Translations under genes and position numbers: made by a program
The notes under the pieces: model-generated
The model's input: the letters and a program-made list of their open reading frames with translations, nothing else
Databases searched by the model: none
What the model was told of the DNA's origin: nothing
Assembly: GCF_012911935.1 (NCBI RefSeq)
Contig: NZ_JAAXLA010000076.1
Span: 1 to 34,517 of the forward strand
From: Pseudonocardia acidicola
GTDB lineage: Bacteria > Actinomycetota > Actinomycetes > Mycobacteriales > Pseudonocardiaceae
DNA: 34,517 nucleotides
Reading direction: 5' to 3'
Shown here: in pieces, positions 24,151 to 31,432 of the stretch
Layout: every line of letters starts with the position of its first letter
How positions within the stretch are numbered: position 1 is the stretch's first letter

Positions 24151-24493
24151 TCACGGGCCCGCCCGGCGGCGGGTGAGGGCCAGGACCCCCCCGGCCGAGG
24201 GCGGCTGCGGCGACGTCGACGAGCGCGTCGAGCAGGTCCCCACTGCGCCCGATCGGTAGTGCGGCCCGCAGCAGTTCGGAGCCCGCGGCGTAGGCCACGA
24301 GCCCGGCCACGAGCCCGGCCACGAGCGGCCGCGGCGGCAGCCCGGCCGGCCGGCCGGACCACGCCAGCGCCGCGAACAAACCCGGGTGGACGAGCTTGTC
24401 GAGACCGGATGGTGCACTCGGCACTCCGGACGCGGGAATGAACAGAATCCACAGGCTCGCCGGCGCGAAGCCGACAAAAGGAGAGCACGCAAT
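24151..24493 (-). pseudogene. VanZ-like membrane protein, frameshifted
   Basis: The minus-strand frame reads FAPASLWILFIPASG, then VPSAPSGLDKLVHPGLFAAL, with a helix rich in GLVAG repeats and LLDALVDVAAAALG. This matches the short VanZ-like proteins of actinobacteria. Two problems break it. At a run of seven G (minus strand, around 24186-24192) the frame is off by one: with six G it would read on to VLALTRRRAGP and stop at 24151. At the 5' end, the good ribosome site GGAGGAAGG (24499-24507) precedes only an in-frame ATT, or a TTG (24492) in the neighbouring frame. A 12-bp repeat (GCCACGAGCCCG, 24294-24325) encodes the GLVA repeats. It is either a decayed gene or carries sequencing indels. Confidence 0.65.
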
Positions 24494-24532
24494 GTTGGCC
24501 TTCCTCCAACCTGATCGTTTCAGTGACCGCGC

Positions 24533-24538
24533 TACCCT
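24533..24538 (+). promoter_or_regulatory. probable -10 of leaderless pyk
   Basis: TACCCT lies 6 nt before GTG 24545, with no Shine-Dalgarno sequence. The -35 is not recognisable. Confidence 0.45.
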
Positions 24539-24544
24539 TGCCGG

Positions 24545-25966
24545 GTGAGCCGTCGCACAAAGATCGTCTGCACCATCGGGCCCGCCACCGCGACGCCGGA
24601 TCGGATCCGGGAGCTCGTCGCGGCGGGAATGGACGTCGCCCGGCTGAACTTCAGCCACGGCAGCCGGGACGACCACAAGCGCGTCTACGAGATGGTCCGG
24701 TACGCCTCGGACGTGGAAGGCCGCGCCGTCGGGGTGCTCGCCGACCTGCAGGGCCCCAAGATCCGCCTCGGGCGCTTCGCGGCGGGGCCGACCGAGTGGC
24801 GTACCGGCGAAGAGGTGCGGATCACGGTCGAGGACGTGGCCGGCACCCACGACCGGGTCTCCACCACCTACTCCGGCCTGGCCAGCGACGCCCGGCCCGG
24901 CGACCGGCTGCTGGTCGACGACGGCAAGGTCGGCCTGCGTGTCGTCGAAGTCGACGGGCTCGACGTCGTCTGCAGGGTCACCGAGGGCGGCCCGGTCAGC
25001 GACAACAAGGGTCTCTCGCTGCCCGGGATGAGCGTCTCGGTCCCGGCGGTCAGCGACAAGGACGCCGCCGACCTGGAGTTCGCGCTGGACCTGCGGGTCG
25101 ACGTGGTCGCGCTGTCGTTCGTGCGCAGCCCGGCCGACATCGACCAGGTCCACAAGATCATGGACAACAAGGGTGCCCGGCTGCCGGTCATCGCCAAGCT
25201 GGAGAAGCCCGAGGCCGTCGACAACCTCGAGGCCATCGTGCTGGCCTTCGACGGGGTCATGGTCGCCCGCGGGGACCTGGGCGTCGAGCTGCCGCTGCAG
25301 AACGTACCGCTGGTGCAGAAGCGGGCCATCCAGATCGCCCGCGAGAACGCCAAGCCGGTGATCGTGGCCACCCAGATGCTCGACTCGATGATCACGAACT
25401 CGCGGCCGACCCGCGCCGAGGCGTCCGACGTCGCCAACGCGGTGCTGGACGGCACGGACGCGCTGATGCTGTCCGGCGAGACCAGTGTCGGGCGCTACCC
25501 GATCAAGTCGGTGCGCACGATGGCGGAGATCGTCGAGGCCGTCGAGGCGGGCCCGGCCTCCGTGCCGCCGCTCAACCACGTGCCGCGGACCAAGCGCGGC
25601 GTGCTGTCCTACGCCGCCCGTGACATCGGGGAGCGGCTCTCGGCCCGCGCGCTGGTCGCGTTCACGCAGTCCGGGGACACCGTGCGCCGGCTGGCCCGGC
25701 TGCACACCCGGCTGCCGCTGCTGGCCTTCACCCCGACCCCGGAGGTGCGCAGCCAGCTCGCGATGACCTGGGGCACCGAGACGTTCCTGGTCGACCGGGT
25801 GGAGTCCACCGACGCCATGGTCCGCCAGGTCGACGCGGCGATGCTGTCCCTGGACCGGTTCCAGCCCGGTGACCTGGTCGTCATCGTGGCCGGTTCGCCG
25901 CCCGGCACCATCGGTTCCACGAACCTCATCCGGGTGCACCGGCTGGGCGAGGAGGACCACGCCTGA
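24545..25966 (+). CDS. pyk: pyruvate kinase
   Basis: Pyruvate kinase makes pyruvate and ATP from PEP and ADP, the last step of glycolysis. The 473-residue protein is full length and starts directly with RRTKIVCTIGPATATPDRI. It has LNFSHGSRDDH, ADLQGPKIRLGRF, the catalytic AKLEKPEAVDNLEAIV with the active-site Lys, DGVMVARGDLGVELPLQ for magnesium and substrate, ATQMLDSMITNSRPTRAEASDVANAV, and DALMLSGETSVGRYP. A C-terminal effector domain follows (RALVAFTQSGDTVRRLARL). In the M. tuberculosis order pyk also lies between lgt and tesB. Confidence 0.97.
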   Translation: MSRRTKIVCTIGPATATPDRIRELVAAGMDVARLNFSHGSRDDHKRVYEMVRYASDVEGRAVGVLADLQGPKIRLGRFAAGPTEWRTGEEVRITVEDVAGTHDRVSTTYSGLASDARPGDRLLVDDGKVGLRVVEVDGLDVVCRVTEGGPVSDNKGLSLPGMSVSVPAVSDKDAADLEFALDLRVDVVALSFVRSPADIDQVHKIMDNKGARLPVIAKLEKPEAVDNLEAIVLAFDGVMVARGDLGVELPLQNVPLVQKRAIQIARENAKPVIVATQMLDSMITNSRPTRAEASDVANAVLDGTDALMLSGETSVGRYPIKSVRTMAEIVEAVEAGPASVPPLNHVPRTKRGVLSYAARDIGERLSARALVAFTQSGDTVRRLARLHTRLPLLAFTPTPEVRSQLAMTWGTETFLVDRVESTDAMVRQVDAAMLSLDRFQPGDLVVIVAGSPPGTIGSTNLIRVHRLGEEDHA

Positions 25967-25992
25967 TCCGGGCCACCTGACACAATCCCGGC

Positions 25993-26913
25993 GTGACTCC
26001 TCGTACCTCTGCTGCGTCGTCGGAGCCCGAGCTCGCCGCCGACGGCGTGCCGCGCGGTCAGGCGGTCCTCGACGAGCTGGTCGAGCTGCTCGACCTGGAA
26101 CAGCTCGAGGTCAACCTGTTCCGCGGCGTCAGCCCGCCGCAGCGCACCACCCGGGTGTTCGGCGGCCAGGTCGCGGGGCAGGCGCTGGTCGCGGCGGGGC
26201 GGACGGTCCCCGCGGACCGCGAGGTGCACTCGTTGCACGCGTACTTCATCCGCCCCGGGGACCCGCGGGTGCCGATCGTCTACGAGAGCGAGCGGGTGCG
26301 CGACGGCCGGTCGTTCACCACCCGCCGGGTGCTCGCCATCCAGCACGGCGAGGCGATCTTCTCGCTGTCGGCGTCGTTCCAGCTCGTACAGGAGGGCCTG
26401 GAGCACTCCCAGCCGATGCCACCCGGCGTCCCGGACCCGGAGTCGCTGCCCGACCTGGGCCGGCGGATCGTCGACGGCGGGGAGGGCGGCTGGCTGGCCG
26501 ACATCCCCCGGCCGCTGGACATCCGGCTGGTCGACGAGCCGGTCTGGTCCTCCAAGCGGCCCGGCGCCTCGGACGATCCGATCCGGGTGTGGATGCGTGC
26601 TGACGGAACGCTGCCCGAGGACCGGCTGCTGCACGTCTGCCTGCTCACCTACGCCAGCGACCTGACGCTGCTCGGCTCCGTGGTGGCCCGCCACGACGTG
26701 CGCTCCACCGAGGTGCAGATGGCGAGCCTGGACCACGCGATGTGGTTCCACCAGCCGTTCCGGGCCGACGAGTGGCTGCTCTACCAGTGCTTCTCGCCGT
26801 CCGCGTCCGGCGGGCGCGGCCTGGCCACCGGGCGGTTCTACACCACCGACGGCCGGCTGGTCGCGAGCACGATGCAGGAGGGCCTGGTGCGGCTGCCGCG
26901 CGGGCAGGCATAG
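25993..26913 (+). CDS. tesB: acyl-CoA thioesterase II (TesB)
   Basis: TesB hydrolyses acyl-CoA to free fatty acid and CoA. The 306-residue protein is a double hot-dog enzyme with LDLEQLEVNLFRGVSPPQRTTRVFGGQVAGQAL in the first half, the VHSLHAYFIRPGDPRVPIVYESERVRDGRSFTTRRV core, and in the second half LTYASDLTLLGS, the active-site SLDHAMWFHQPFRADEWLLY, and STMQEGLVRL with the conserved Gln. CACAAT (25981-25986) lies 6 nt before GTG 25993. It follows pyk by 26 bp. A strong terminator hairpin follows it. Confidence 0.95.
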   Translation: MTPRTSAASSEPELAADGVPRGQAVLDELVELLDLEQLEVNLFRGVSPPQRTTRVFGGQVAGQALVAAGRTVPADREVHSLHAYFIRPGDPRVPIVYESERVRDGRSFTTRRVLAIQHGEAIFSLSASFQLVQEGLEHSQPMPPGVPDPESLPDLGRRIVDGGEGGWLADIPRPLDIRLVDEPVWSSKRPGASDDPIRVWMRADGTLPEDRLLHVCLLTYASDLTLLGSVVARHDVRSTEVQMASLDHAMWFHQPFRADEWLLYQCFSPSASGGRGLATGRFYTTDGRLVASTMQEGLVRLPRGQA

Positions 26914-26934
26914 CCGCCTCGCCCGCGCAGCGGC

Positions 26935-26969
26935 GGGCGGTGGCCCCGGTCGTGCCGGGGCCACCGCCC
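26935..26969. terminator. bidirectional terminator, 15-bp perfect stem
   Basis: GGGCGGTGGCCCCGG (26935-26949) and CCGGGGCCACCGCCC (26955-26969) are perfect complements around a 5-nt loop, TCGTG. It sits between the convergent tesB and cupredoxin genes, 21 nt after the tesB stop, and would end transcription from both sides. Confidence 0.88.
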
Positions 26970-26974
26970 GTGGC

Positions 26975-27556
26975 TCAGCGGCGCACCTCGACGGTGGTGC
27001 GCATCCAGGGGTGGATGAGGCACTCGAACAGGTGCGTGCCGGGACTCAGGTCCTCGAGGGTCAGGGAGCCGCCGGGCGGGACGAACGTCGGTCCTGGGTC
27101 ACCGTCGAATCGGGCAGGGTTGGCCTGCTCCTTCTTCGGAAGCGCGGCGTTGAGCGGTGGCACGATGCCGGCGCCGAAATTGGCCACCTCGGTGAACGAG
27201 TGCACCTCGCCGCCGGTGTTCGTCACGTGGACGTGCTCACCGGAGTGGATCGTCGTCTCGCGGCGGTCGTTGCGCCACGCGTGGTGCCCGCCGTCCTTCG
27301 GGTTGAGCTTCTCGCTGAACTTCTGGAACGTCACGTTGCCGTCGCCGACGCAGACCTCGTCCTGCAGAGCTGCGTTGAACGACTTCCTCTCGCACTTGTC
27401 CTGCATCTCCACGGATCTCCCCCCGTCCGCGGCGGCCGCTGGGGCGACCAGCACGGTGGGGATCAGGCCGGCGGCCGCAGCGGCCAGCACCCCCACCGTC
27501 CACCGGAGGCTCCGGGATCTCCTCGGAGATCGGTTCCGTTCGGGCCGAAGGTCCAT
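26975..27556 (-). CDS. secreted cupredoxin-fold copper protein
   Basis: The 193-residue protein has an N-terminal signal peptide (basic NRSPRRSRSLR, a hydrophobic core WTVGVLAAAAAGLIPTVLV, and an APAAAADG cleavage region around 40-44), so it is exported. The C-terminal part is a cupredoxin domain. H119 (GEVHSFTE), C179, H182 and M185 (FECLIHPWM) have the spacing of a type 1 copper site, in a plastocyanin/azurin-like arrangement. Two further cysteines (C55, C69) could form a disulfide. Start ATG 27556 is preceded on the minus strand by a GAGAGGGAA ribosome site. It is a probable electron-transfer or copper-binding protein with no known partner here. Confidence 0.85.
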   Translation of the reverse strand: MDLRPERNRSPRRSRSLRWTVGVLAAAAAGLIPTVLVAPAAAADGGRSVEMQDKCERKSFNAALQDEVCVGDGNVTFQKFSEKLNPKDGGHHAWRNDRRETTIHSGEHVHVTNTGGEVHSFTEVANFGAGIVPPLNAALPKKEQANPARFDGDPGPTFVPPGGSLTLEDLSPGTHLFECLIHPWMRTTVEVRR

Positions 27557-27685
27557 CTGAGTTCCCTCTCTGCTGACAGGCCGCGTGCGCTCGATGCGCT
27601 CCCCTGATGCGTCGGCGTTCCCTGTCCCGGGCCGTGGGCGGGACGAGAGTGCGGGCGACAGTGACATGGCCGACTCTTCGGTCGC

Positions 27686-27704
27686 TACGCCCAAAATTGG
27701 CGTA
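27686..27704. promoter_or_regulatory. small inverted repeat in the AT-rich part of the divergent promoter region
   Basis: TACGCC (27686-27691) and GGCGTA (27699-27704) flank CAAAATT. This is the only AT-rich spot between the cupredoxin gene (minus) and the leader peptide (plus), so it may be an operator or core promoter for one of them. Weak evidence. Nothing else is recognised in 27557-27818. Confidence 0.3.
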
Positions 27705-27818
27705 ACCGGGCACGATGTCCCCGGACGGGGCCGAGGGGTGCCCGCTGCGCGGCGGCGTCTCGAACGCCGTCGACACATCCAGCTGCGGGGCGGGGAGCCG
27801 CCTGGTAGGAAAGTGAGC

Positions 27819-27905
27819 ATGTCGCCCGGATCGCCGCCCCTCGTGCGGCGCCGGTACGTCGACTTCCGCCGGGTGTGCACCTGCCGCTGTCCGGGCTCGC
27901 GCTGA
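27819..27905 (+). CDS. cysteine-rich leader peptide (uORF) before osmC
   Basis: A 28-codon frame starts at ATG 27819 (an in-frame GTG lies at 27813) with a ribosome site AGGA at 27807-27810. It ends with TGA at 27903-27905, 39 nt before the osmC start. The peptide has LVRRRYVDFRRV followed by CTCRCPGSR: cysteines 20, 22 and 24 come right before the stop. The xxRRxxVDxxRV-Cys-run layout resembles the short leader peptides upstream of sulfur-metabolism genes in actinobacteria, which act as cysteine-responsive translational attenuators in mycobacteria. Here it precedes osmC-metY-CoA-binding-metX, a sulfur amino acid operon. I infer that ribosome stalling at the Cys codons during cysteine shortage raises operon expression. 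Confidence 0.7.
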   Translation: MSPGSPPLVRRRYVDFRRVCTCRCPGSR

Positions 27906-27944
27906 GTTCCCAGACCCCGCACCGAGCTCCCCGAGAGGCCACCC

Positions 27945-28490
27945 ATGTCCACCGCCGAGACCGTTCGGTCCAGCGACCGCGACCAGGCATTGCGCGCGAT
28001 CGTCGAGGCCACCTCCGCGGCGATCGCCGACGATCCCGACAAGGCACATGCGCGGTTCGGCGCCACCGGGGCGGGCGGCGACGGCCTGCGCACCGAGATC
28101 CGCATCGGCGGGCACACCGTGCTCGTGGACGAGCCGCCGGCCCTCGGCGGCGACGGAGCGGCCCCCAACCCGGTGGAGAACGCGTTGGCCGGGCTGCTGT
28201 CCTGCCAGGTCGTCACCTACCGGTTCTGGGCGGCGAAGCTCGGCATCCCGCTCGACGGCGTCCGGATCGACGTCGAGGGTGATCTCGACGTCCGCGGGTT
28301 CTTCGGTCTCGACTCCGCGGTGCGCCCGGGATTCGCCGAGGTCCGGCTGCGGGTGACCCTCGACGGGCCGGCCGCCCGGGAGCGGTACCGCGAGCTGGCC
28401 GCGGCGGTCGACCAGCACTGCCCGGTGCTCGACCTGTTCCGCAACGCCACGCCCGTCAGCACGCGGCTCGTCACGGGGGAGGCAGGATGA
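27945..28490 (+). CDS. OsmC-family thiol peroxidase-like protein
   Basis: The 181-residue OsmC/Ohr-fold protein has the two conserved active cysteines, C87 in GLLSCQVVTYRFWAAKLG and C159 in HCPVLDLFRNATPV, the pair that reduces peroxides in this superfamily. The central VENALAGLL helix and the VDVRGFFGLD-type insert place it in the general OsmC group rather than the strict Ohr group. A Shine-Dalgarno GAGAGG (27933-27938) lies 6 nt before ATG 27945. It is the first gene after the Cys leader peptide and 4 nt before metY, so it is likely part of the sulfur operon. Its thiol chemistry makes a link to sulfur or redox balance plausible, but its substrate is unknown. Confidence 0.88.
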   Translation: MSTAETVRSSDRDQALRAIVEATSAAIADDPDKAHARFGATGAGGDGLRTEIRIGGHTVLVDEPPALGGDGAAPNPVENALAGLLSCQVVTYRFWAAKLGIPLDGVRIDVEGDLDVRGFFGLDSAVRPGFAEVRLRVTLDGPAARERYRELAAAVDQHCPVLDLFRNATPVSTRLVTGEAG

Positions 28491-28494
28491 GGGC

Positions 28495-29805
28495 ATGAGC
28501 GAGACACCCCAGCAGGACCGGAACTGGGGGTTCCGGACGCGCGCCGTGCACGCGGGGGCGGTGCCCGATGCGGCGACCGGCGCCCGGGCGGTGCCGATCT
28601 ACCAGTCGACGAGCTTCGTCTTCGAGGACACCACGGATGCGGCCAGCCTGTTCGCGCTGCAGAAGTACGGACTGATCTACAGCCGCATCGCGAACCCGAC
28701 CGTGTCCGCGCTGGAGGAGCGCCTCGCCAGCCTCGACGGCGGGATCGGTGCGGTGGCGACGTCGAGCGGGCAGGCCGCCGAGTTCCTGACCTTCGCGTGC
28801 CTCGCCGGGGCCGGCGACCACATCGTCGCCGCGGCCGGGCTCTACGGCGGCACGATCACCCAGCTCGACGTGACGTTGCGCCGGTTCGGGGTCGAGACCA
28901 CGTTCGTCGGCGGGGGAGACCCGGCCGACTACGCCGCCGCGATCACCGACCGGACGAAGCTGGTGTTCGCCGAGGTCGTCTCCAACCCGTCGGGCGCGGT
29001 GGCCGACATCGCCGGGCTGGCCGACGTCGCGCACGCCGCGGGGCTGCCGCTGATCATCGACGCGACGCTCGCCACGCCGTATCTGTGCCGTCCGATCGAG
29101 CACGGCGCCGACATCGTGATCCACTCCGCGACGAAGTTCCTCGGTGGGCACGGCACCACGCTGGGCGGGGTGGTGATCGAGTCGGGCCGGTTCGACTGGG
29201 GCAACGGCCGCTTCCCGCAGATGACCGAGCCGATCCCGTCCTACGGCGGGCTGAACTGGTGGGGCAACTTCCAGGAGTTCGGCTTCCTCACCAAACTGCG
29301 CGCCGAGCAGCTGCGCGACGTCGGCGCCTCGCTGTCGGCGCACTCGGCGTTCCTGCTGATCCAGGGCGTGGAGACGCTGCCGCAGCGGATGGAGGCGCAC
29401 GTGGCCAACGCGCGAGCAGTCGCGGAGTGGCTCGACGCCGACCCGCGGGTGGCGTACGTGAACTGGGCCGGGTTGCCCGGCCACCCCGACCACGAGCGGG
29501 CCGCGAAGTACCTGCCGCTCGGCCCGGGTGCGGTGTTCTCGTTCGGAGTGAAGGGCGGCCGGGCGGCCGGGCAACGGTTCATCGAGTCGGTGCAGCTGTG
29601 CAGCCATCTGGCGAACGTCGGCGACGCCCGTACCCTCGTGCTGCACCCGGGCTCGACGACCCACCAGCAGCTCACCGACGAGCAGCTGCGCAACGCCGGC
29701 GTCCCGGAGGACCTGGTGCGCATCAGCGTCGGCCTGGAGGACGCCGACGACATCCTGTGGGACCTCGACCAGGCGCTCGCCGTCGCCGTGAAGGACCTGT
29801 CGTGA
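28495..29805 (+). CDS. metY: O-acetylhomoserine sulfhydrylase (MetY)
   Basis: MetY, a PLP enzyme of the Cys/Met metabolism family, makes homocysteine from O-acetylhomoserine and sulfide (direct sulfhydrylation). The 436-residue protein begins FRTRAVHAGAVPDAATGARAVPIYQSTSFVF, has YSRIANPTVSALEERLASLDGG, TSSGQAAEFLTF, AAGLYGGTITQL, PLIIDATLATPYLCRP and the PLP lysine K214 in IHSATKFLGGHGTTLGG. LNWWGNFQEFGFLTKLRAEQLRDVG and HPGSTTHQQL are typical of MetY rather than cystathionine enzymes. It lies 4 nt after osmC and overlaps the next gene by 4 bp. metX downstream makes its substrate. Confidence 0.95.
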   Translation: MSETPQQDRNWGFRTRAVHAGAVPDAATGARAVPIYQSTSFVFEDTTDAASLFALQKYGLIYSRIANPTVSALEERLASLDGGIGAVATSSGQAAEFLTFACLAGAGDHIVAAAGLYGGTITQLDVTLRRFGVETTFVGGGDPADYAAAITDRTKLVFAEVVSNPSGAVADIAGLADVAHAAGLPLIIDATLATPYLCRPIEHGADIVIHSATKFLGGHGTTLGGVVIESGRFDWGNGRFPQMTEPIPSYGGLNWWGNFQEFGFLTKLRAEQLRDVGASLSAHSAFLLIQGVETLPQRMEAHVANARAVAEWLDADPRVAYVNWAGLPGHPDHERAAKYLPLGPGAVFSFGVKGGRAAGQRFIESVQLCSHLANVGDARTLVLHPGSTTHQQLTDEQLRNAGVPEDLVRISVGLEDADDILWDLDQALAVAVKDLS

Positions 29806-30293
29806 CCGCTGTGACCTGGGAGAACCCGTCGGCGACGCGGCGCAGGCAGATCCTGCACGCGACCCGCACCGTCGCGATGGTCGGCGCGTCGCCGAACCCG
29901 GCACGGGCCAGCAACTTCGTCGCCACGTACCTGCTGTCCAGCACCGACTACGACGTGTACTTCGTCAACCCGAACGCCGAGGAGGTCCTCGGCAGGCCGG
30001 TGTACAAGTCCCTGGCCGATCTCCCGGTCGTGCCCGACCTGGTCGACGTGTTCCGCCGTCAGCAGGACCTGCCGGACGTGCTCGACGAGGTCCTTGCGCT
30101 GCCCACGGGTGTCAGCACGTTCTGGCTGCAGTTCGGGTTGTTCGACGCCGACGTGGCGCGGCGCGCGGAGACCGCCGGGATCGAGGTCGTCATGGACCGC
30201 TGCCTGAAGGTCGAGCACGCCCGGTTCCACGGCGGGCTGCACCTCGCGGGCTTCGACACCGGCGTGATCAGTTCCCGTCGGCGGAGCCGATGA
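29802..30293 (+). CDS. CoA-binding (YccU-like) protein
   Basis: The 163-residue protein is a single Rossmann-like CoA-binding domain. It has TRTVAMVGASPNPARASNFVATYLL (the nucleotide loop, about 22-45), YDVYFVNPNAEEVLGRPVYKSLADL, VDVFRRQQDLPDVLDEVLAL, FWLQFGLFDADVARRAE and VMDRCLKVEHARF. This matches the small YccU/CoA_binding_2 family, whose function is not settled. GTG 29802 overlaps the metY stop by 4 bp, and metX begins 19 nt after it. Being embedded between metY and metX suggests a role in homocysteine/methionine synthesis or its redox control. That is inference only. Confidence 0.85.
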   Translation: MTAVTWENPSATRRRQILHATRTVAMVGASPNPARASNFVATYLLSSTDYDVYFVNPNAEEVLGRPVYKSLADLPVVPDLVDVFRRQQDLPDVLDEVLALPTGVSTFWLQFGLFDADVARRAETAGIEVVMDRCLKVEHARFHGGLHLAGFDTGVISSRRRSR

Positions 30294-30312
30294 GCGCCGC
30301 GGGGCGGCGCCG

Positions 30313-31431
30313 ATGACGGCGGTTCTGCCGGTCAGCGGAGCGTGGCGGGAGGGGGATCCGGCGGGGGAGCGGCGCTTCCTCGACGTGCCCGGGCCGCTGG
30401 AACTCGAACTCGGCGGTGTGCTCCCCGGCTACACGCTGGCCTACGAGACGTGGGGAACGCTCTCCTCCGCCCGGGACAACGCGGTGCTGGTGCTGCACGC
30501 GCTGTCCGGCGACAGCCACGTCGTCGGTCCGGCCGGCCCCGGGCATCCGACCGCGGGCTGGTGGGCCGGCGTCGTGGGGCCGGGCCTGGGCATCGACACG
30601 GACCGCTTCTTCGTGGTGTGCGCCAACGTGATCGGTGGCTGCCAGGGGTCGACCGGGCCGTCCTCGGCTGCTCCGGACGGGCTTGCCTGGGGCAGTCGCT
30701 GGCCGGCCACGACGATCCGCGACCAGGTGGCCGCGGAGGTGCCGCTGGCCGATGCGCTCGGGATCGACGCGTGGGCGGCCGTCGTCGGCGGCTCGATGGG
30801 CGGGATGCGGGCGCTGGAGTGGGCGGTGTCGTACCCGTCGCGGGTGGCGCGCGTCGTGGTGCTCGCCGCGGCCGCCGAGGCCAGTGCCGACCAGGTGGGG
30901 CTGTGCCGCATCCAGATCGACGCCGTGCGCGCCGACCCGCACTGGCACGGCGGCGACTACTACCACCGCGAGCAGGGCCCGGACGCCGGGCTGGGTATCG
31001 CGCGGCGGATCGCGCACCTGAGCTACCGAACCGCCGAAGAGGTCGACGTGCGGTTCGGCCGCTCCGCCCAGGACGGGCGGGATCCGTTGCGCGGCGGGCT
31101 GTTCGCCGTGGAGTCCTATCTGGAGCATGCCGCGGAGGGGCTGCTCGCACGGTTCGACGCGGGCAGCTACGTGGCGCTCAACCAGGCCATGAACAGCCAC
31201 GAGATCGGGCGTGGCCGCGGCGGCACCGCGGCGGCGCTGGCCCGGGTCACCGCCCGGCCGACGGTCGTCGGGGTGGACACGGACCGGCTGTACCCGCTGC
31301 GCCAGCAGGCTGCGCTCGCGGGCGCGTTCGGGGTGTCGCTGGACGTGGTGCGATCCGAGCGCGGGCACGACGGGTTCCTGGTGGAGCCCGATCAGGTCAA
31401 CGCGGTGCTGGCGCGGGCGTTGCGCGACTGA
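30313..31431 (+). CDS. metX: homoserine O-acetyltransferase MetX
   Basis: MetX acetylates homoserine with acetyl-CoA, making the substrate of MetY. The 372-residue alpha/beta hydrolase has YTLAYETWGTLSSARDNAVLVLHALSGDSHV, GPGLGIDTDRFFVVCANVIGGCQGSTGP, TIRDQV, the nucleophile S161 in VVGGSMGGMRALEW, and near the C-terminus the catalytic Asp in VVGVDTDRLYPL and His in RSERGHDGFLVEPDQV. All are collinear with mycobacterial MetX (MetA). An 8-codon mini-frame (ATG 30290 to TGA 30316) bridges the CoA-binding gene and metX by overlaps. The stop is 1 nt from the stop of the convergent membrane-protein gene. Confidence 0.95.
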   Translation: MTAVLPVSGAWREGDPAGERRFLDVPGPLELELGGVLPGYTLAYETWGTLSSARDNAVLVLHALSGDSHVVGPAGPGHPTAGWWAGVVGPGLGIDTDRFFVVCANVIGGCQGSTGPSSAAPDGLAWGSRWPATTIRDQVAAEVPLADALGIDAWAAVVGGSMGGMRALEWAVSYPSRVARVVVLAAAAEASADQVGLCRIQIDAVRADPHWHGGDYYHREQGPDAGLGIARRIAHLSYRTAEEVDVRFGRSAQDGRDPLRGGLFAVESYLEHAAEGLLARFDAGSYVALNQAMNSHEIGRGRGGTAAALARVTARPTVVGVDTDRLYPLRQQAALAGAFGVSLDVVRSERGHDGFLVEPDQVNAVLARALRD

Positions 31432-31432
31432 C

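Noticed and set aside
23201..25960. A 919-codon open frame on the minus strand across lgt, DUF2461 and pyk.
   Set aside because: It is an antisense frame kept open by high GC content. Its sequence is low in complexity over lgt and pyk, where the plus-strand genes are clearly real. Only the VanZ-like part (24151-24493) has protein similarity.
27557..27944. Looked for a SAM riboswitch upstream of the metY-metX operon.
   Set aside because: I could not identify the conserved core of any SAM riboswitch class by eye; the leader peptide explains the 5' region better. A covariance-model search would be decisive.
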